Shown here: piece by piece, positions 1 through 8,490 of the stretch | Numbering within the stretch: the first letter of the stretch is position 1 | Layout: each line of letters begins with the position of its first letter | NCBI GenBank assembly: GCA_038136035.1 | Contig: JAYPYV010000003.1 | Location: 62,001 to 126,000 of the forward strand | DNA from: UBA9926 sp023261215 | GTDB taxonomy: Bacteria > Pseudomonadota > Gammaproteobacteria > Pseudomonadales > Azotimanducaceae | DNA: 64,000 nt | Direction of reading: 5' to 3' | Notes under the pieces: model-generated | The model's input: the letters and a program-made list of their open reading frames with translations, nothing else | Told to the model about the DNA's origin: nothing | The model's database searches: none | Position numbers and translations under genes: made by a program

Positions 1-1306
1 ATTGCATGTCCTTTTGAATGCCTCGCCGTTCCTCGCACAGCTTGATTACATTGCCTAGATGCTCGCTTGGGACCAGGATATTTGCGCTGACGATGGGCTC
101 CCTCATTTCCGCGATGCTGCCGATGTCAGGCAACTGCGAGGGGTTATGGATTTTTAACACCTCGCCCGATTTTTTTTCTACTTCATAGATGACCGTTGGC
201 GCAGAAGAGATTAGATCTAGGTTGTACTCTCTCTCGAGTCTTTCCTGCACAATCTCCATGTGCAACATGCCGAGAAAGCCACATCGAAACCCAGTACCTA
301 ATGCGTCGGAACTCTCTGGCTCGTAGACCAGGGAAGCATCGTTCAACGTGAGCTTCTCAAGTGCCTCACGAAAATTCTCAAAATCATCTGAACTAACGGT
401 AAACATGCCCGCATAAACCTGAGGCTTGACCATCTTAAACCCGGGCAAGGATGCCGTTTCAGAGCCTGGTACACGGATCGTATCGCCCACCGGCGCGCCC
501 TTAACATCTTTGATCCCGGCAACAAGAAATCCCACTTCGCCCGTCGTGAGCGTATCCCGAGGTTCGCGGCGTGGCGTGAAGATACCAATGCCATCTGCCT
601 GATAGATTTTTCCAGTCGAGCAGATTTGAAACTTTTCCCGCTTCGAGATCTTGCCCTTCACAATCTTGATCAGTGACACGACGCCCAAGTAGTTATCGAA
701 CCATGAATCAATGATCAGCGCCTGCAAAGGCTCCGTTGAGAAGTCTTGGGGGGGCGGTACCAGCTCTACAATTTGCTCCAATAAATCGTTGACCCCAATA
801 CCGGTCTTCGCGCTCACTCTGAGCGCTCTGGACGCATCAATACCGATGATCTCCTCGATTTCTTGTTGGACCCGCTCTGGCTCGGCACTGGGGAGATCTA
901 TTTTGTTGAGTACTGGGATGACTTCGAGTCCCTCTTCAACGGCGGTATAACAATTGGCAACCGATTGTGCTTCAACGCCTTGAGCAGCATCCACGACAAG
1001 AATCGCGCCCTCACACGCTGACAGTGAGCGCGACACTTCATAAGAGAAATCAACGTGACCCGGCGTATCGATAATGTTGAGTTGATAGGTCTCACCATTA
1101 TTGGCCTTGTAATTCAAAGACACACTTTGCGCTTTAATGGTGATCCCGCGCTCGCGTTCAATATCCATGGAGTCAAGGACTTGTTCTGCCATCTCTCGAT
1201 CAGTCAAACCGCCACACGACTGAATAAATCGGTCCGCAAGGGTCGACTTACCATGGTCGATGTGAGCGATGATCGAAAAATTTCGAATATGCGAAGGGGC
1301 CGTCAA
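1..1306 (-). CDS. lepA: Elongation factor 4 (LepA), C-terminus cut by window edge
   Basis: LepA is a ribosome-associated translational GTPase that acts on stalled or mis-translocated ribosomes. Reading the minus strand from 1306 gives HIRNFSIIAHIDHGKSTL (P-loop, G1), then DTPGHVDF (G3) and NKIDLP (G4), followed by the EF-G-like domains. About 435 of the usual ~600 codons lie in the window; the rest runs off its left edge. The best start is TTG at 1306, giving MTAPSHIRNF; no ATG or GTG lies between it and the in-frame stop at 1376-1378. It follows mucD by 69 bp on the same strand, the order seen in Pseudomonas (mucD-lepA). Identity is certain; the start is less so. Confidence 0.95.
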   Translation of the reverse strand, partial: MTAPSHIRNFSIIAHIDHGKSTLADRFIQSCGGLTDREMAEQVLDSMDIERERGITIKAQSVSLNYKANNGETYQLNIIDTPGHVDFSYEVSRSLSACEGAILVVDAAQGVEAQSVANCYTAVEEGLEVIPVLNKIDLPSAEPERVQQEIEEIIGIDASRALRVSAKTGIGVNDLLEQIVELVPPPQDFSTEPLQALIIDSWFDNYLGVVSLIKIVKGKISKREKFQICSTGKIYQADGIGIFTPRREPRDTLTTGEVGFLVAGIKDVKGAPVGDTIRVPGSETASLPGFKMVKPQVYAGMFTVSSDDFENFREALEKLTLNDASLVYEPESSDALGTGFRCGFLGMLHMEIVQERLEREYNLDLISSAPTVIYEVEKKSGEVLKIHNPSQLPDIGSIAEMREPIVSANILVPSEHLGNVIKLCEERRGIQKDMQ

Positions 1307-1375
1307 CGCAAGATTTCCGGTGTCAATAATGGGGCGCGAGTCTAAAGGAATTTTGGGGGTAGTGCTATGGAGCCC

Positions 1376-2773
1376 CTATTCCTCGACCTTGACTGCCCTA
1401 AACATCGGCTGGCCATCGCGAACGACTCGAACAGGAATCGCCATGCCTGACGGGAGCTGTTCAACCAGCTTTTCGAAGGTATCCACCGAATCAATCCATT
1501 GGCTGTTGATGGTGGTAAGGACGTCGCCTGGTTCGATACCCGCCAGCTGCCCTGGACCTGACCCGACGTTCGTCACCAAAACGCCTCGACTCACCTCGAG
1601 CTCGGCTTTTTCGTCATTGGTCAGCGCGCGAACTTCGACGCCTAATCGATTGTTCTGGGGTCGAGCAGAAGCAACTGGCTGAGCCATTGTTGACTCATCC
1701 AGTTCACCCACCACCACTTCAAGCGTTTCAGATCGTCCCTCTCTCACAATTTTGATGTCCGCAGTTGTTCCTGCCTTGAACCGGCCAACCACATGAGGCA
1801 AATCCGACGATAGGTCAATGGATCGCCCCCCGAACTCGACAATGATGTCGCCCTCCTTGACCCCAGCCGCTTCAGCGGGACTGTCTGCAAAAATTCGCGT
1901 GACGAGAGCACCCGCAGCGCGGTCCAATCCAAAGGATTCGGCGAGGTCCCGATCCACTCGCTGAATTTGAACGCCAAGCCAACCCCTGGAGACCGAACCC
2001 TTATCTTTCAATTGCTCGACCACCTCCATCGCGATATCCATTGGGATCGCAAATGAGAGCCCCATAAATCCACCAGAGCGCGTGAAGATCTGAGAATTAA
2101 TACCCACCACCTCGCCTTTCAGATTGAACAGAGGGCCACCCGAATTGCCGGGATTGATCGCCACATCGGTTTGAATGAACGGCACATAGTTGCCTCGATC
2201 ATCGGGCAAGCTCCTGCCTTTGGCGCTCACGATGCCGGCCGTGACCGAGAGTTCAAAACCGAACGGAGACCCAATCGCCATCACCCACTCGCCCACTTGA
2301 AGCGATTCTGACTGGCCGACCTTTACCACCGGCAGGTCGGACGCCTCGATCTTCAATAACGCAAGGTCAGAGACCGGGTCGGCACCAATTAAGGTGGCTT
2401 CCCGCTCCCGCCGATCGCTCATTGCGACAATGATTTCGTCAGCCTCCTCAACCACGTGATGATTGGTCAGGACATACCCATCTTCCGAAAGAATAAAGCC
2501 CGAACCGGTCGCTGGTCGCTGTTGCCGCTCTTGTGGGTAACCCCGAAAGAAGCGTCGAAAGAATTCGGGCATCTCCTCTTCGGATCGATTGTCTAGCGCG
2601 GGTGCCTTCCGTGTCACTGTGATATTCACCACGGCCGGCGCACCTTCTCGAACCAACTCCGTAAAGTCAGGCAATGAGGTTTTCGCCATGGTTGCCTGAG
2701 CCCAAAATAGGCTCACAATTGACCAAATGCCTAATCTCAGTACATGTTTCACGCTGATTGTTCCTTTCATCAC
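1376..2773 (-). CDS. mucD: Periplasmic serine protease MucD/DegP (HtrA family)
   Basis: HtrA-type protease and chaperone that degrades misfolded envelope proteins; in Pseudomonas MucD damps sigma-E/AlgU activation. The 465-aa product begins with a signal peptide (hydrophobic stretch ending ATMAKT). A trypsin-like domain follows with the His of TNHHVV, the Asp of SDLALL and the nucleophile Ser of NPGNSGGP. Two PDZ domains lie at about residues 265-350 and 370-460. Length matches DegQ/MucD (450-475 aa). It is the last envelope-stress gene of the rpoE-rseABC-mucD run and is followed by lepA. The gap to rseC is 104 bp, so it could have its own promoter, but none was convincing. Confidence 0.95.
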   Translation of the reverse strand: MMKGTISVKHVLRLGIWSIVSLFWAQATMAKTSLPDFTELVREGAPAVVNITVTRKAPALDNRSEEEMPEFFRRFFRGYPQERQQRPATGSGFILSEDGYVLTNHHVVEEADEIIVAMSDRREREATLIGADPVSDLALLKIEASDLPVVKVGQSESLQVGEWVMAIGSPFGFELSVTAGIVSAKGRSLPDDRGNYVPFIQTDVAINPGNSGGPLFNLKGEVVGINSQIFTRSGGFMGLSFAIPMDIAMEVVEQLKDKGSVSRGWLGVQIQRVDRDLAESFGLDRAAGALVTRIFADSPAEAAGVKEGDIIVEFGGRSIDLSSDLPHVVGRFKAGTTADIKIVREGRSETLEVVVGELDESTMAQPVASARPQNNRLGVEVRALTNDEKAELEVSRGVLVTNVGSGPGQLAGIEPGDVLTTINSQWIDSVDTFEKLVEQLPSGMAIPVRVVRDGQPMFRAVKVEE

Positions 2774-2877
2774 CGGCTACGATCTCTCAATATTTGACTG
2801 GGGTACTCATGTTTTTTGTTCTACGAAAGCCTTACTGTCGCGTTGTACGCTTCATGTAGGGATTTTGCCCTCTACTT

Positions 2878-3219
2878 TCAACCTTGCTCGTTGATGACTT
2901 CGCTGTGGTCAACTCGCCCTGCGGCTGCTTTAACCCACCCGCTTGGCCAAGCGGTCATTCCGGTACAGAACAACATCCCCAGTCCCAGTCCGAGTGCGGC
3001 AGCCATCGTCTGTCCCGCATCCCCCATCCCGAGGACGTCGGCCATAACGACCAAACAAAGACTACCCATCAAAGGCGCGCCCACAGAGTGAATAACCGCT
3101 TGGCTTAATGCACCCGCTGTGGGCTCAGCGTTCAAATCAGCAACATCACGGCCACAGGATTTAACCTGACACCCTGAGCAGCGCGCTTGTTCGATGGCCT
3201 TTTCGGTCAGTCGATTCAT
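2878..3219 (-). CDS. rseC: RseC/MucC-like SoxR-reducing system protein
   Basis: RseC-family inner-membrane proteins modulate sigma-E signalling and, as RsxC partners, SoxR reduction. The product is 113 aa. A cysteine cluster CSGCQVKSCG sits near the N-terminus (about residues 14-23), followed by two hydrophobic helices (about 45-63 and 70-88), which is the family layout. It is short: E. coli RseC is about 159 aa and has a beta-rich segment before the cysteines that is absent here. The reading frame continues upstream to a stop at 3289-3291 without another start codon. Its position between rseB and mucD supports the call. Family assignment rests on the motif, topology and context. Confidence 0.75.
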   Translation of the reverse strand: MNRLTEKAIEQARCSGCQVKSCGRDVADLNAEPTAGALSQAVIHSVGAPLMGSLCLVVMADVLGMGDAGQTMAAALGLGLGMLFCTGMTAWPSGWVKAAAGRVDHSEVINEQG

Positions 3220-3385
3220 ATCTGGCTTAAGTCTATGGAATGAGTCATGAGCCTCCCCGCCAAGATCCCAGGCATGGTTCCTTTCGTCTCAGTTGAGCGC
3301 AAAAGCTTGCTACAGACCGCGCTCTTTGCGCGCTGCGCCTTCGGTCACGTCTGTTCAAAGGCCCACCATCCCCAGCTCAGCGTGG

Positions 3386-4372
3386 TCAAAAAATGATGGG
3401 TTCAACCGATTCGGCAAGACGCTCGGCCGTTTGTAGTGGCAGCGCACCCACGATCGTGATCTGCCCTGGGCGACCTCTCAGCGGTCGAGTCACAATCGAT
3501 CGACCTTCAATTTCCGTGGATAACTTAGGTAATTCGCGACCTTGTTCCACGAAAACAGAGAAATCGCTGACACCATCGCTGAAATGAATACGATGCTTAT
3601 TGGCTGATACGACTCGATAACCTCTCGGCATCCACTTCACTTTAAATGTGGGTTCCTCATTGGAAGTCAGTACTTCTTCCGACAGCGAGTGCACGGCCCA
3701 ACCTTGATGGAGCAAATCGGTGTCTTCAAGCGCCGTCGTGACATCAAATTCAATCGTTGCGAATTGTAAAATCTCAAGTATGCGGCCGCGATCGACCAAG
3801 TGGGACTGCAGCAACAACCCTTTGCTTCGATCAAGCCATAACATAAAACCAAATCGATCGTTAGCCGACGGTTGCACGGCCAACATCACGGCCTCCCTTC
3901 CGGCAACACGATCCAGCCCGACGACCTTCACATCGTAGTTATCAGATTCCGCTTGCAACAGGGCATTGAACGATTGGCTAAAGGGACCGAGCAACACCGC
4001 GTGGTTCAACGATGCGTTTTCACTCTCGTGGAAGCACCGGATGTGATCACCTTCTCTGACAACCCGCCTGAGTGGACCATTAAGTTGCGTTAATTGCTCC
4101 TGGACCACCCCGTCTCGAAACCGATGATCCACTTCTAATGAGCTGAACTGATGTCCTCGGGCCAACGTGAACACCCCACGATAATTCTCGCGGAGCAAAG
4201 AGGATGACATTTTCTCAATCCAATAGTCTGGCGCGCGCTCGTCCTCCGAGAGCGTTGTTGCCTCTAAGGTTTCTGCCCGAGTCGCCGTACTGAGCATCAC
4301 CATCAGTACTGCAAGGCTCTTGAACCATCGCGAGCCCCTCAACGGCGTCCTAGATTGGCAGATTTGATTCAT
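3386..4372 (-). CDS. rseB: Sigma-E regulatory protein RseB/MucB
   Basis: Periplasmic protein that binds the anti-sigma factor RseA and protects it from DegS cleavage until it senses mislocalised lipopolysaccharide or lipoprotein. The product is 328 aa, with an N-terminal signal peptide (hydrophobic SLAVLMVMLSTATRA, about residues 19-33) and then the MucB/RseB fold: a lipoprotein-like large domain at about 50-230 and a small C-terminal domain at about 240-325. Length is typical (318-330). It begins 15 bp after the rseA stop, so the two are almost certainly co-transcribed. No truncation is visible. Confidence 0.93.
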   Translation of the reverse strand: MNQICQSRTPLRGSRWFKSLAVLMVMLSTATRAETLEATTLSEDERAPDYWIEKMSSSLLRENYRGVFTLARGHQFSSLEVDHRFRDGVVQEQLTQLNGPLRRVVREGDHIRCFHESENASLNHAVLLGPFSQSFNALLQAESDNYDVKVVGLDRVAGREAVMLAVQPSANDRFGFMLWLDRSKGLLLQSHLVDRGRILEILQFATIEFDVTTALEDTDLLHQGWAVHSLSEEVLTSNEEPTFKVKWMPRGYRVVSANKHRIHFSDGVSDFSVFVEQGRELPKLSTEIEGRSIVTRPLRGRPGQITIVGALPLQTAERLAESVEPIIF

Positions 4373-4387
4373 ACGCTTTGGGATGGG

Positions 4388-5005
4388 TTACTTGGTCGGG
4401 GCTGGATAGCCCACAAACTGAGGGTTGGAGGCCCGCAAACCCACTGAACGATCGTGCTCTTCAAGGTAGCGGCGCAAGCGCGCCTGAGTTTCATCGTCCA
4501 ATGCCTTGAGTTCGGACGACTCTGCTTGTGCCAGCATGGCAGCCTGTGGCGCGCTGATTATCTGATTTTGAACGGCTGGGGATACGGTGGGCCTCACCTC
4601 GTAGCCGTTTTCAGCAAGCAGCGAGGACTCACTTCCGGTATCGTTAGGGCCGTAAGAAGGCGATTGCAGTAACAGACCCACCGTGAGCGCCAGCACAATA
4701 GAAGCCGCCGCCGCGAAAGGAACGACACGTCGACGAGTGAACCTGTTTGGTTCTGCCTCTTGAGATCCACCCGCTGGGGTCTCTGCATCAAGCGCATGGG
4801 ATATACGTTGATTCAGTATCGCTTGCCCCTCGCTGGACAGCGCACTGCTCTGACGGCCTGAGCGCAAGTGCTCGCGGACACTCGCCCACCGATGCACGCT
4901 TGGGCCAACTTGAGCGAAATCCGACTGACGGATCAATCTCAATTCTTCGAGCTCGCTCAACTCTCCATCGACGAACGCTGACCAAGCTTCTTTCTGATCT
5001 TCCAT
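4388..5005 (-). CDS. rseA: Anti-sigma-E factor RseA/MucA
   Basis: Single-pass inner-membrane anti-sigma factor that sequesters RpoE in the cytoplasm and is released by regulated proteolysis. The product is 205 aa. The N-terminal cytoplasmic sigma-binding domain opens MEDQKEAWSAFVDGELSELE, the family signature. One membrane segment follows a basic RFTRRR stretch (about residues 94-113), and then a periplasmic tail. Length fits MucA/RseA (190-216). Unusually it is not adjacent to rpoE: 574 bp separate it from the rpoE stop, where most gammaproteobacteria have a few tens of bases. Confidence 0.93.
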   Translation of the reverse strand: MEDQKEAWSAFVDGELSELEELRLIRQSDFAQVGPSVHRWASVREHLRSGRQSSALSSEGQAILNQRISHALDAETPAGGSQEAEPNRFTRRRVVPFAAAASIVLALTVGLLLQSPSYGPNDTGSESSLLAENGYEVRPTVSPAVQNQIISAPQAAMLAQAESSELKALDDETQARLRRYLEEHDRSVGLRASNPQFVGYPAPTK

Positions 5006-5313
5006 GGGTGTTCTTTAACTCTTGATATCGCTTTTTGGTTATAACTTTGGTTTGATCTGAAACGACTGCGTTATTTCGCGCTTTGCTTCAATCTGCACTC
5101 GATTCTCTGCCCAATTCGACCTTAACTGGGTTTTAGCTGGGTCGCCTAGCCGTCGCAATGTCTGACAACGCCTTCAGACGATCGCAATATGTCTTTGAAG
5201 ACCGCTCGATTCGACCCTATTTAAGCAATCGCTCCCTCTTTCAACAACGTCTATTTCCAGATGAATCGCCCGCGGCTGTGCGGTTGACCCATGAAGTCAC
5301 CAATCCTCAAATT

Positions 5314-5339
5314 CCCACTCATCACTGGCCCACTCATCA
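5314..5339. repeat. Two-unit direct repeat, 15-bp period
   Basis: CCCACTCATCA occurs at 5314-5324 and again at 5329-5339, separated by 4 bases. It lies in the rpoE-rseA gap, well away from both genes. It could be a protein-binding site with units on the same face spaced 15 bp, or chance duplication. Confidence 0.6.
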
Positions 5340-5524
5340 ACTCCCGACAAATCCACTTCCTAGCCGCGATTGATCACTAGCCAACCCCTTACCTGCCGCA
5401 GTATACCCATCGTGCTTCAATCTACGATGGCCAACAGCACCGCGGGCTATGACCGCACAGCACCTGATCCGGTTGTCGCACCCTCTGAGCGGTAGAGCAA
5501 CGCTTCTCGGTATTGAACGAGAGC

Positions 5525-5552
5525 TTTGACCACAATAGGCCACCGAGGTTCC
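5525..5552 (-). promoter_or_regulatory. Sigma-E-type promoter candidate for rseA or an sRNA
   Basis: On the minus strand the -35 element GGAACCT (5552-5546) is followed by a 16-bp spacer and the -10 element TCAAA (5529-5525). The sigma-E/AlgU consensus is GGAACTT, 16 bp, then TCTGA or TCAAA, so there is one mismatch in the -35. The -35 lies 27 bp beyond the rpoE stop, and the predicted start near 5519 lies about 510 nt upstream of rseA. The match is visible in the sequence; its function is inferred. Confidence 0.5.
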
Positions 5553-5579
5553 CTAATTTTCTCCTTTGATTGAACGGAA

Positions 5580-6158
5580 TTATCCGTCGCGATTACCCTC
5601 AATAATCTTCTCTAACGCGTCCCGGGCTCGAAATATTCTCGATCTCACCGTACCCACCGGACACTCCATGACCTCAGCGATTTCTTCATAACTCAAACCG
5701 TCGAACTCGCGTAGAACCAAGGCCGTCCGAAGATCCTCTGGCAGCGCCTCGAGCCCTTGATTCAATGCCAGCAGTAGTTCATCTCGAGCATGCAGCCCCT
5801 CGGGCTCTTCAATACTCTCGAGTTCGACGGAGCCATCGCCAGGCTCGCCCTCACCCACCCACAAATCCGTATCAGGTGGCCGCCGAGACTTCGATACAAG
5901 AAAGTTTTTAGCGGTATTCGCGGCAATTCGATACAGCCAGGTATAAAACTGGGCCTCGCCCCGAAAGGAATCGATTGCTCGGTAAGCTTTGATGAATGCT
6001 TCTTGCGTCACGTCCATGACTTCGTCCTGATCCCGGACAAATCGCGACACCAATGCTGCGATTCTTGTTTGGTATTTCAATACCAACGCATCAAATGCAC
6101 GCCGATCGCCCTTTTGAACGCGCGCGACCAGCCTCTGATCAGAATCGTCGTGACTCAA
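5580..6158 (-). CDS. rpoE: Envelope-stress sigma factor RpoE/AlgU (ECF)
   Basis: ECF sigma factor directing transcription of envelope-stress genes. The product is 192 aa, the standard length. Region 2 (about residues 20-95) carries DVTQEAFIKAYRAIDSFRGEAQFYTW in two overlapping parts, and region 4 (about 130-185) carries LREFDGLSYEEIAEVM with the helix-turn-helix GTVRSRIFRARDAL. The start is TTG at 6158 (MSHDDSDQ), preceded by GGAAAAA as a weak ribosome site. It is divergent from nadB, as in E. coli. A sigma-E-type promoter sits upstream (6188-6215), which suggests autoregulation. Identification is very secure. Confidence 0.97.
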   Translation of the reverse strand: MSHDDSDQRLVARVQKGDRRAFDALVLKYQTRIAALVSRFVRDQDEVMDVTQEAFIKAYRAIDSFRGEAQFYTWLYRIAANTAKNFLVSKSRRPPDTDLWVGEGEPGDGSVELESIEEPEGLHARDELLLALNQGLEALPEDLRTALVLREFDGLSYEEIAEVMECPVGTVRSRIFRARDALEKIIEGNRDG

Positions 6159-6187
6159 TGCTTTTTCCGGTGTGACACTATAGAATT

Positions 6188-6215
6188 TCGGACCGTGGCG
6201 GTGTGGTGAAGTTCA
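6188..6215 (-). promoter_or_regulatory. Autoregulatory sigma-E promoter candidate upstream of rpoE
   Basis: On the minus strand TGAACTT (6215-6209) and TCCGA (6192-6188) are separated by exactly 16 bp, close to the sigma-E/AlgU consensus GGAACTT-16-TCTGA. A transcript would start near 6181, giving a leader of about 23 nt before the rpoE TTG. Autoregulation of rpoE is established in E. coli and Pseudomonas; here it is inferred from the motif. Confidence 0.6.
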
Positions 6216-6240
6216 CTCGTCACGCCCGATCGCGGGCGAC

Positions 6241-7896
6241 ATGATAACAGACCCTTCCCTGCCGGTATGGACGTCGATGCACCCAGACAGTGATGCAACC
6301 CATCTCCAATACGATGTATTGATCATCGGCAGCGGCGCTGCGGGCATGAGCCTTGCACTCACATTGCCGGAAGCATTGCGCGTAGGAATCCTCTGTAAAG
6401 AGCGGCCTCTGGAAGGATCCACCTATTATGCGCAAGGCGGGGTTGCCGCAGTTCTTGATGATTACGACACGGTCGATTCTCACATCGAGGACACGTTGCG
6501 GGCTGGCGATGGCCTGTGCCGCGAATCGGTGGTTCGCTTTGTTGTGGAACGCAGTCCCGAGATCATCGACTGGCTGGTTGCGCTCGGCGTTCAATTCGAC
6601 ACTCGAATCAGTGCAAGTGGCCGATCGGAATTTCATCTCACACAAGAAGGTGGTCACAGTCATCGCCGAGTCATTCATGCTGCGGATGCGACTGGCAAGG
6701 AAATTTCCGAGCAGCTGTACGCCGCTGTCACTCAAAAAAGCAACGTTGCCTTTTTGACCGATACCATCGCGTTGGACGTCATTACGACCAATCAGTTAGG
6801 TCTTGGCTCTAAAACGGTTTGTGGTCTTTACGCTTTTAATCAAACGCTCCAGAAGGTTCAAACGATCGCGAGCCCCCGAGTGGTGATTGCCACTGGCGGC
6901 GCGAGCAAGGTCTATCTATACACCAGCAATCCGGACACCGCCTCGGGTGATGGCATTGCCATGGCTTGGCGGGCCGGGTGCCGGGTGGCCAATATGGAAT
7001 TTAACCAATTCCACCCAACGTGCTTGTATCACCCGATGGCGAAATCCTTTTTGATCTCTGAGGCGCTGAGAGGCGAAGGCGCCATACTGCGCTTGCCAAA
7101 CGGTGAACCCTTCATGTCGCGATTCGATGATCGCGCGGAGCTGGCCTCAAGAGACATTGTTGCGCGCGCCATCGATTTTGAAATGAAGCGATTGGGCTGT
7201 GATCACGTCCTGCTCGACATCAGCCATAAGCCTGCTGACGATGTGAGACGCCACTTCCCAACCATCTACGAGCGCTGCCTCAGTTTTGGTATCGATATCA
7301 CCACGACCCCCATCCCGATTGTGCCTGCTGCCCACTACACCTGTGGCGGCATCATGACCGACTTATGCGGGCGAACGGATGTGGACGGACTCTACGCCGT
7401 TGGCGAATCAACTTATACCGGCCTTCACGGCGCCAATCGGATGGCAAGCAATTCGCTACTTGAATGTTTGGTATTTGCTCGGGCAGCGGCCCACGAAATC
7501 GCCGAAAGCACTCGCCCTGGCACAACGTTTCTCCCCATCCCCGGCTGGGATGCGAGCCAGGTCACGACGTCAGAAGAGGATGTGCTGATTGCGCACAATT
7601 GGGACGAACTGAGACGACTGATGTGGAATTATGTCGGCATCGTCCGTTCGGATGCCCGCCTCATCCGAGCACAACGACGGGTCAGATTGCTGCGTCGAGA
7701 AATCGACGAATACTACGAAAAATACTACGTCAATCGCGATCTCATCGAATTGAGAAACCTGGCCCAGGTGGCGGAGCTGATTATTAGTTCAGCGCTGAGA
7801 CGTAAGGAAAGCCGAGGGCTTCACTATACCCTTGACTATCCGAATCGGTCGACGTCTGCGGAAGATACTGTGCTGGAACCCACAAACTACCTTTGA
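6241..7896 (+). CDS. nadB: L-aspartate oxidase NadB
   Basis: FAD enzyme that oxidises L-aspartate to iminoaspartate, the first step of de novo NAD synthesis (with NadA). The 551-aa product shows the Rossmann FAD motif DVLIIGSGAAGMSLA at about residues 27-41, substrate-site HRRVIHAADATG, ATGGASKVYLYTSNP and HGANRMASNSLLE, and a C-terminal helical domain. Length is slightly above E. coli NadB (540). The first ATG at 6241 lies 24 codons before the FAD strand; a second ATG 12 codons further in is also possible. The gene is divergent from rpoE across 82 bp, so the promoters must overlap. Confidence 0.96.
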   Translation: MITDPSLPVWTSMHPDSDATHLQYDVLIIGSGAAGMSLALTLPEALRVGILCKERPLEGSTYYAQGGVAAVLDDYDTVDSHIEDTLRAGDGLCRESVVRFVVERSPEIIDWLVALGVQFDTRISASGRSEFHLTQEGGHSHRRVIHAADATGKEISEQLYAAVTQKSNVAFLTDTIALDVITTNQLGLGSKTVCGLYAFNQTLQKVQTIASPRVVIATGGASKVYLYTSNPDTASGDGIAMAWRAGCRVANMEFNQFHPTCLYHPMAKSFLISEALRGEGAILRLPNGEPFMSRFDDRAELASRDIVARAIDFEMKRLGCDHVLLDISHKPADDVRRHFPTIYERCLSFGIDITTTPIPIVPAAHYTCGGIMTDLCGRTDVDGLYAVGESTYTGLHGANRMASNSLLECLVFARAAAHEIAESTRPGTTFLPIPGWDASQVTTSEEDVLIAHNWDELRRLMWNYVGIVRSDARLIRAQRRVRLLRREIDEYYEKYYVNRDLIELRNLAQVAELIISSALRRKESRGLHYTLDYPNRSTSAEDTVLEPTNYL

Positions 7897-7932
7897 AGAT
7901 CTACCGTCCGGCTTCGTCAGACAGCGCTTGAA

Positions 7933-8355
7933 TTACTGACGTCTTTGACCCCTGGACGAGGAAACCGCTTCTTCCGGCGAGCTGAGCGCAGCCGGTAAAA
8001 AGCGCATCAGGACCCTAAGCCTCCGATAAGCATCTGCATCCACTGTGGGATATTCCAACGCAATAGACACCCATCGCTCGTCGCTCCGTCTCAACTCCAG
8101 GCGGAGCCAATAACGACCCATGGATTTAGCGCTGACGGTCGCGCGCTGCCAAGAGGCCTGATCTGCACATAGTAACCATAGGGCCCTCTCGCTACAGCGC
8201 AATCTCAGTACTCGGTACGGGCCCCAGTGTCGCCACAGCCAGTGGCTATCACAGGCGATCGCCGCTGCAGCGACTGCCAATAGACAGCCCAGCGCCACAG
8301 GCTCGAACCATCCGTCGAGCACACAGGGTGCGAGGAGAAGCCACCATGCGGTCAA
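7933..8355 (-). CDS. ygfX: YgfX-family membrane protein (CptA-like)
   Basis: Small inner-membrane protein encoded with sdhE; in E. coli it has been described as a toxin-like partner affecting cell shape or flavinylation. The ORF gives 140 aa from TTG at 8355, with hydrophobic segments at about residues 2-18 and 19-35 and a soluble C-terminal part (WLRLELRRSDERWVSIALEY). The frame continues upstream to a stop at 8452-8454, and this extension (RFESDIAIQPP just before the first helix) resembles the usual YgfX N-terminus. It has no ATG, GTG or TTG, so the true start may be a rare codon such as ATT at 8442. Downstream of sdhE, convergent to nadB. Confidence 0.72.
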   Translation of the reverse strand: MTAWWLLLAPCVLDGWFEPVALGCLLAVAAAAIACDSHWLWRHWGPYRVLRLRCSERALWLLCADQASWQRATVSAKSMGRYWLRLELRRSDERWVSIALEYPTVDADAYRRLRVLMRFLPAALSSPEEAVSSSRGQRRQ

Positions 8356-8490
8356 TCGGATGGCGCTCGCCGCTTTTGGGGGCTGGATGGCAATATCAGA
8401 TTCGAAGCGCGAACCCCCTCGCGGTGTGGTGATGAAAGCAATAACAAGATCTCAACGATGGGACGCGAATAGGATTTTCGGCGCCGAGCG

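Larger units (their letters stand above)
5006..5579 (-). other. Long rpoE-rseA intergenic region, possible leader or small RNA
   Basis: The 574 bases between the rpoE stop and the rseA start contain no convincing gene; open frames here are short and compositionally odd. It holds a sigma-E-like promoter at its upstream end (5525-5552), a perfect 7-bp hairpin (5407-5413 with 5424-5430, 10-nt loop), and a tandem 11-bp direct repeat (5314-5324 and 5329-5339). A transcript starting at the promoter would run about 510 nt before rseA. It may therefore be a long 5' leader, a sigma-E-dependent small RNA, or remnant DNA. No U-rich terminator was found inside it. Confidence 0.4.

Noticed and set aside
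741..765. Possible frameshift at a G-run inside lepA
   Set aside because: The minus-strand reading stays in frame through LVPPPQ and continues with conserved LepA sequence on both sides.
5158..5373. 71-aa plus-strand ORF in the rpoE-rseA gap
   Set aside because: No ribosome site, no recognisable motif, and the C-terminal half is an artefact of the direct repeat (TH-W-PTHQLPT-like).
5478..5560. tRNA-like D-arm and anticodon-stem resemblance (GAGCGGTAGAGCA followed by TCTCG/CGAGA)
   Set aside because: The anticodon loop would be 8 nt, there is no TTCGA T-loop, and acceptor strands do not pair. Not a tRNA.
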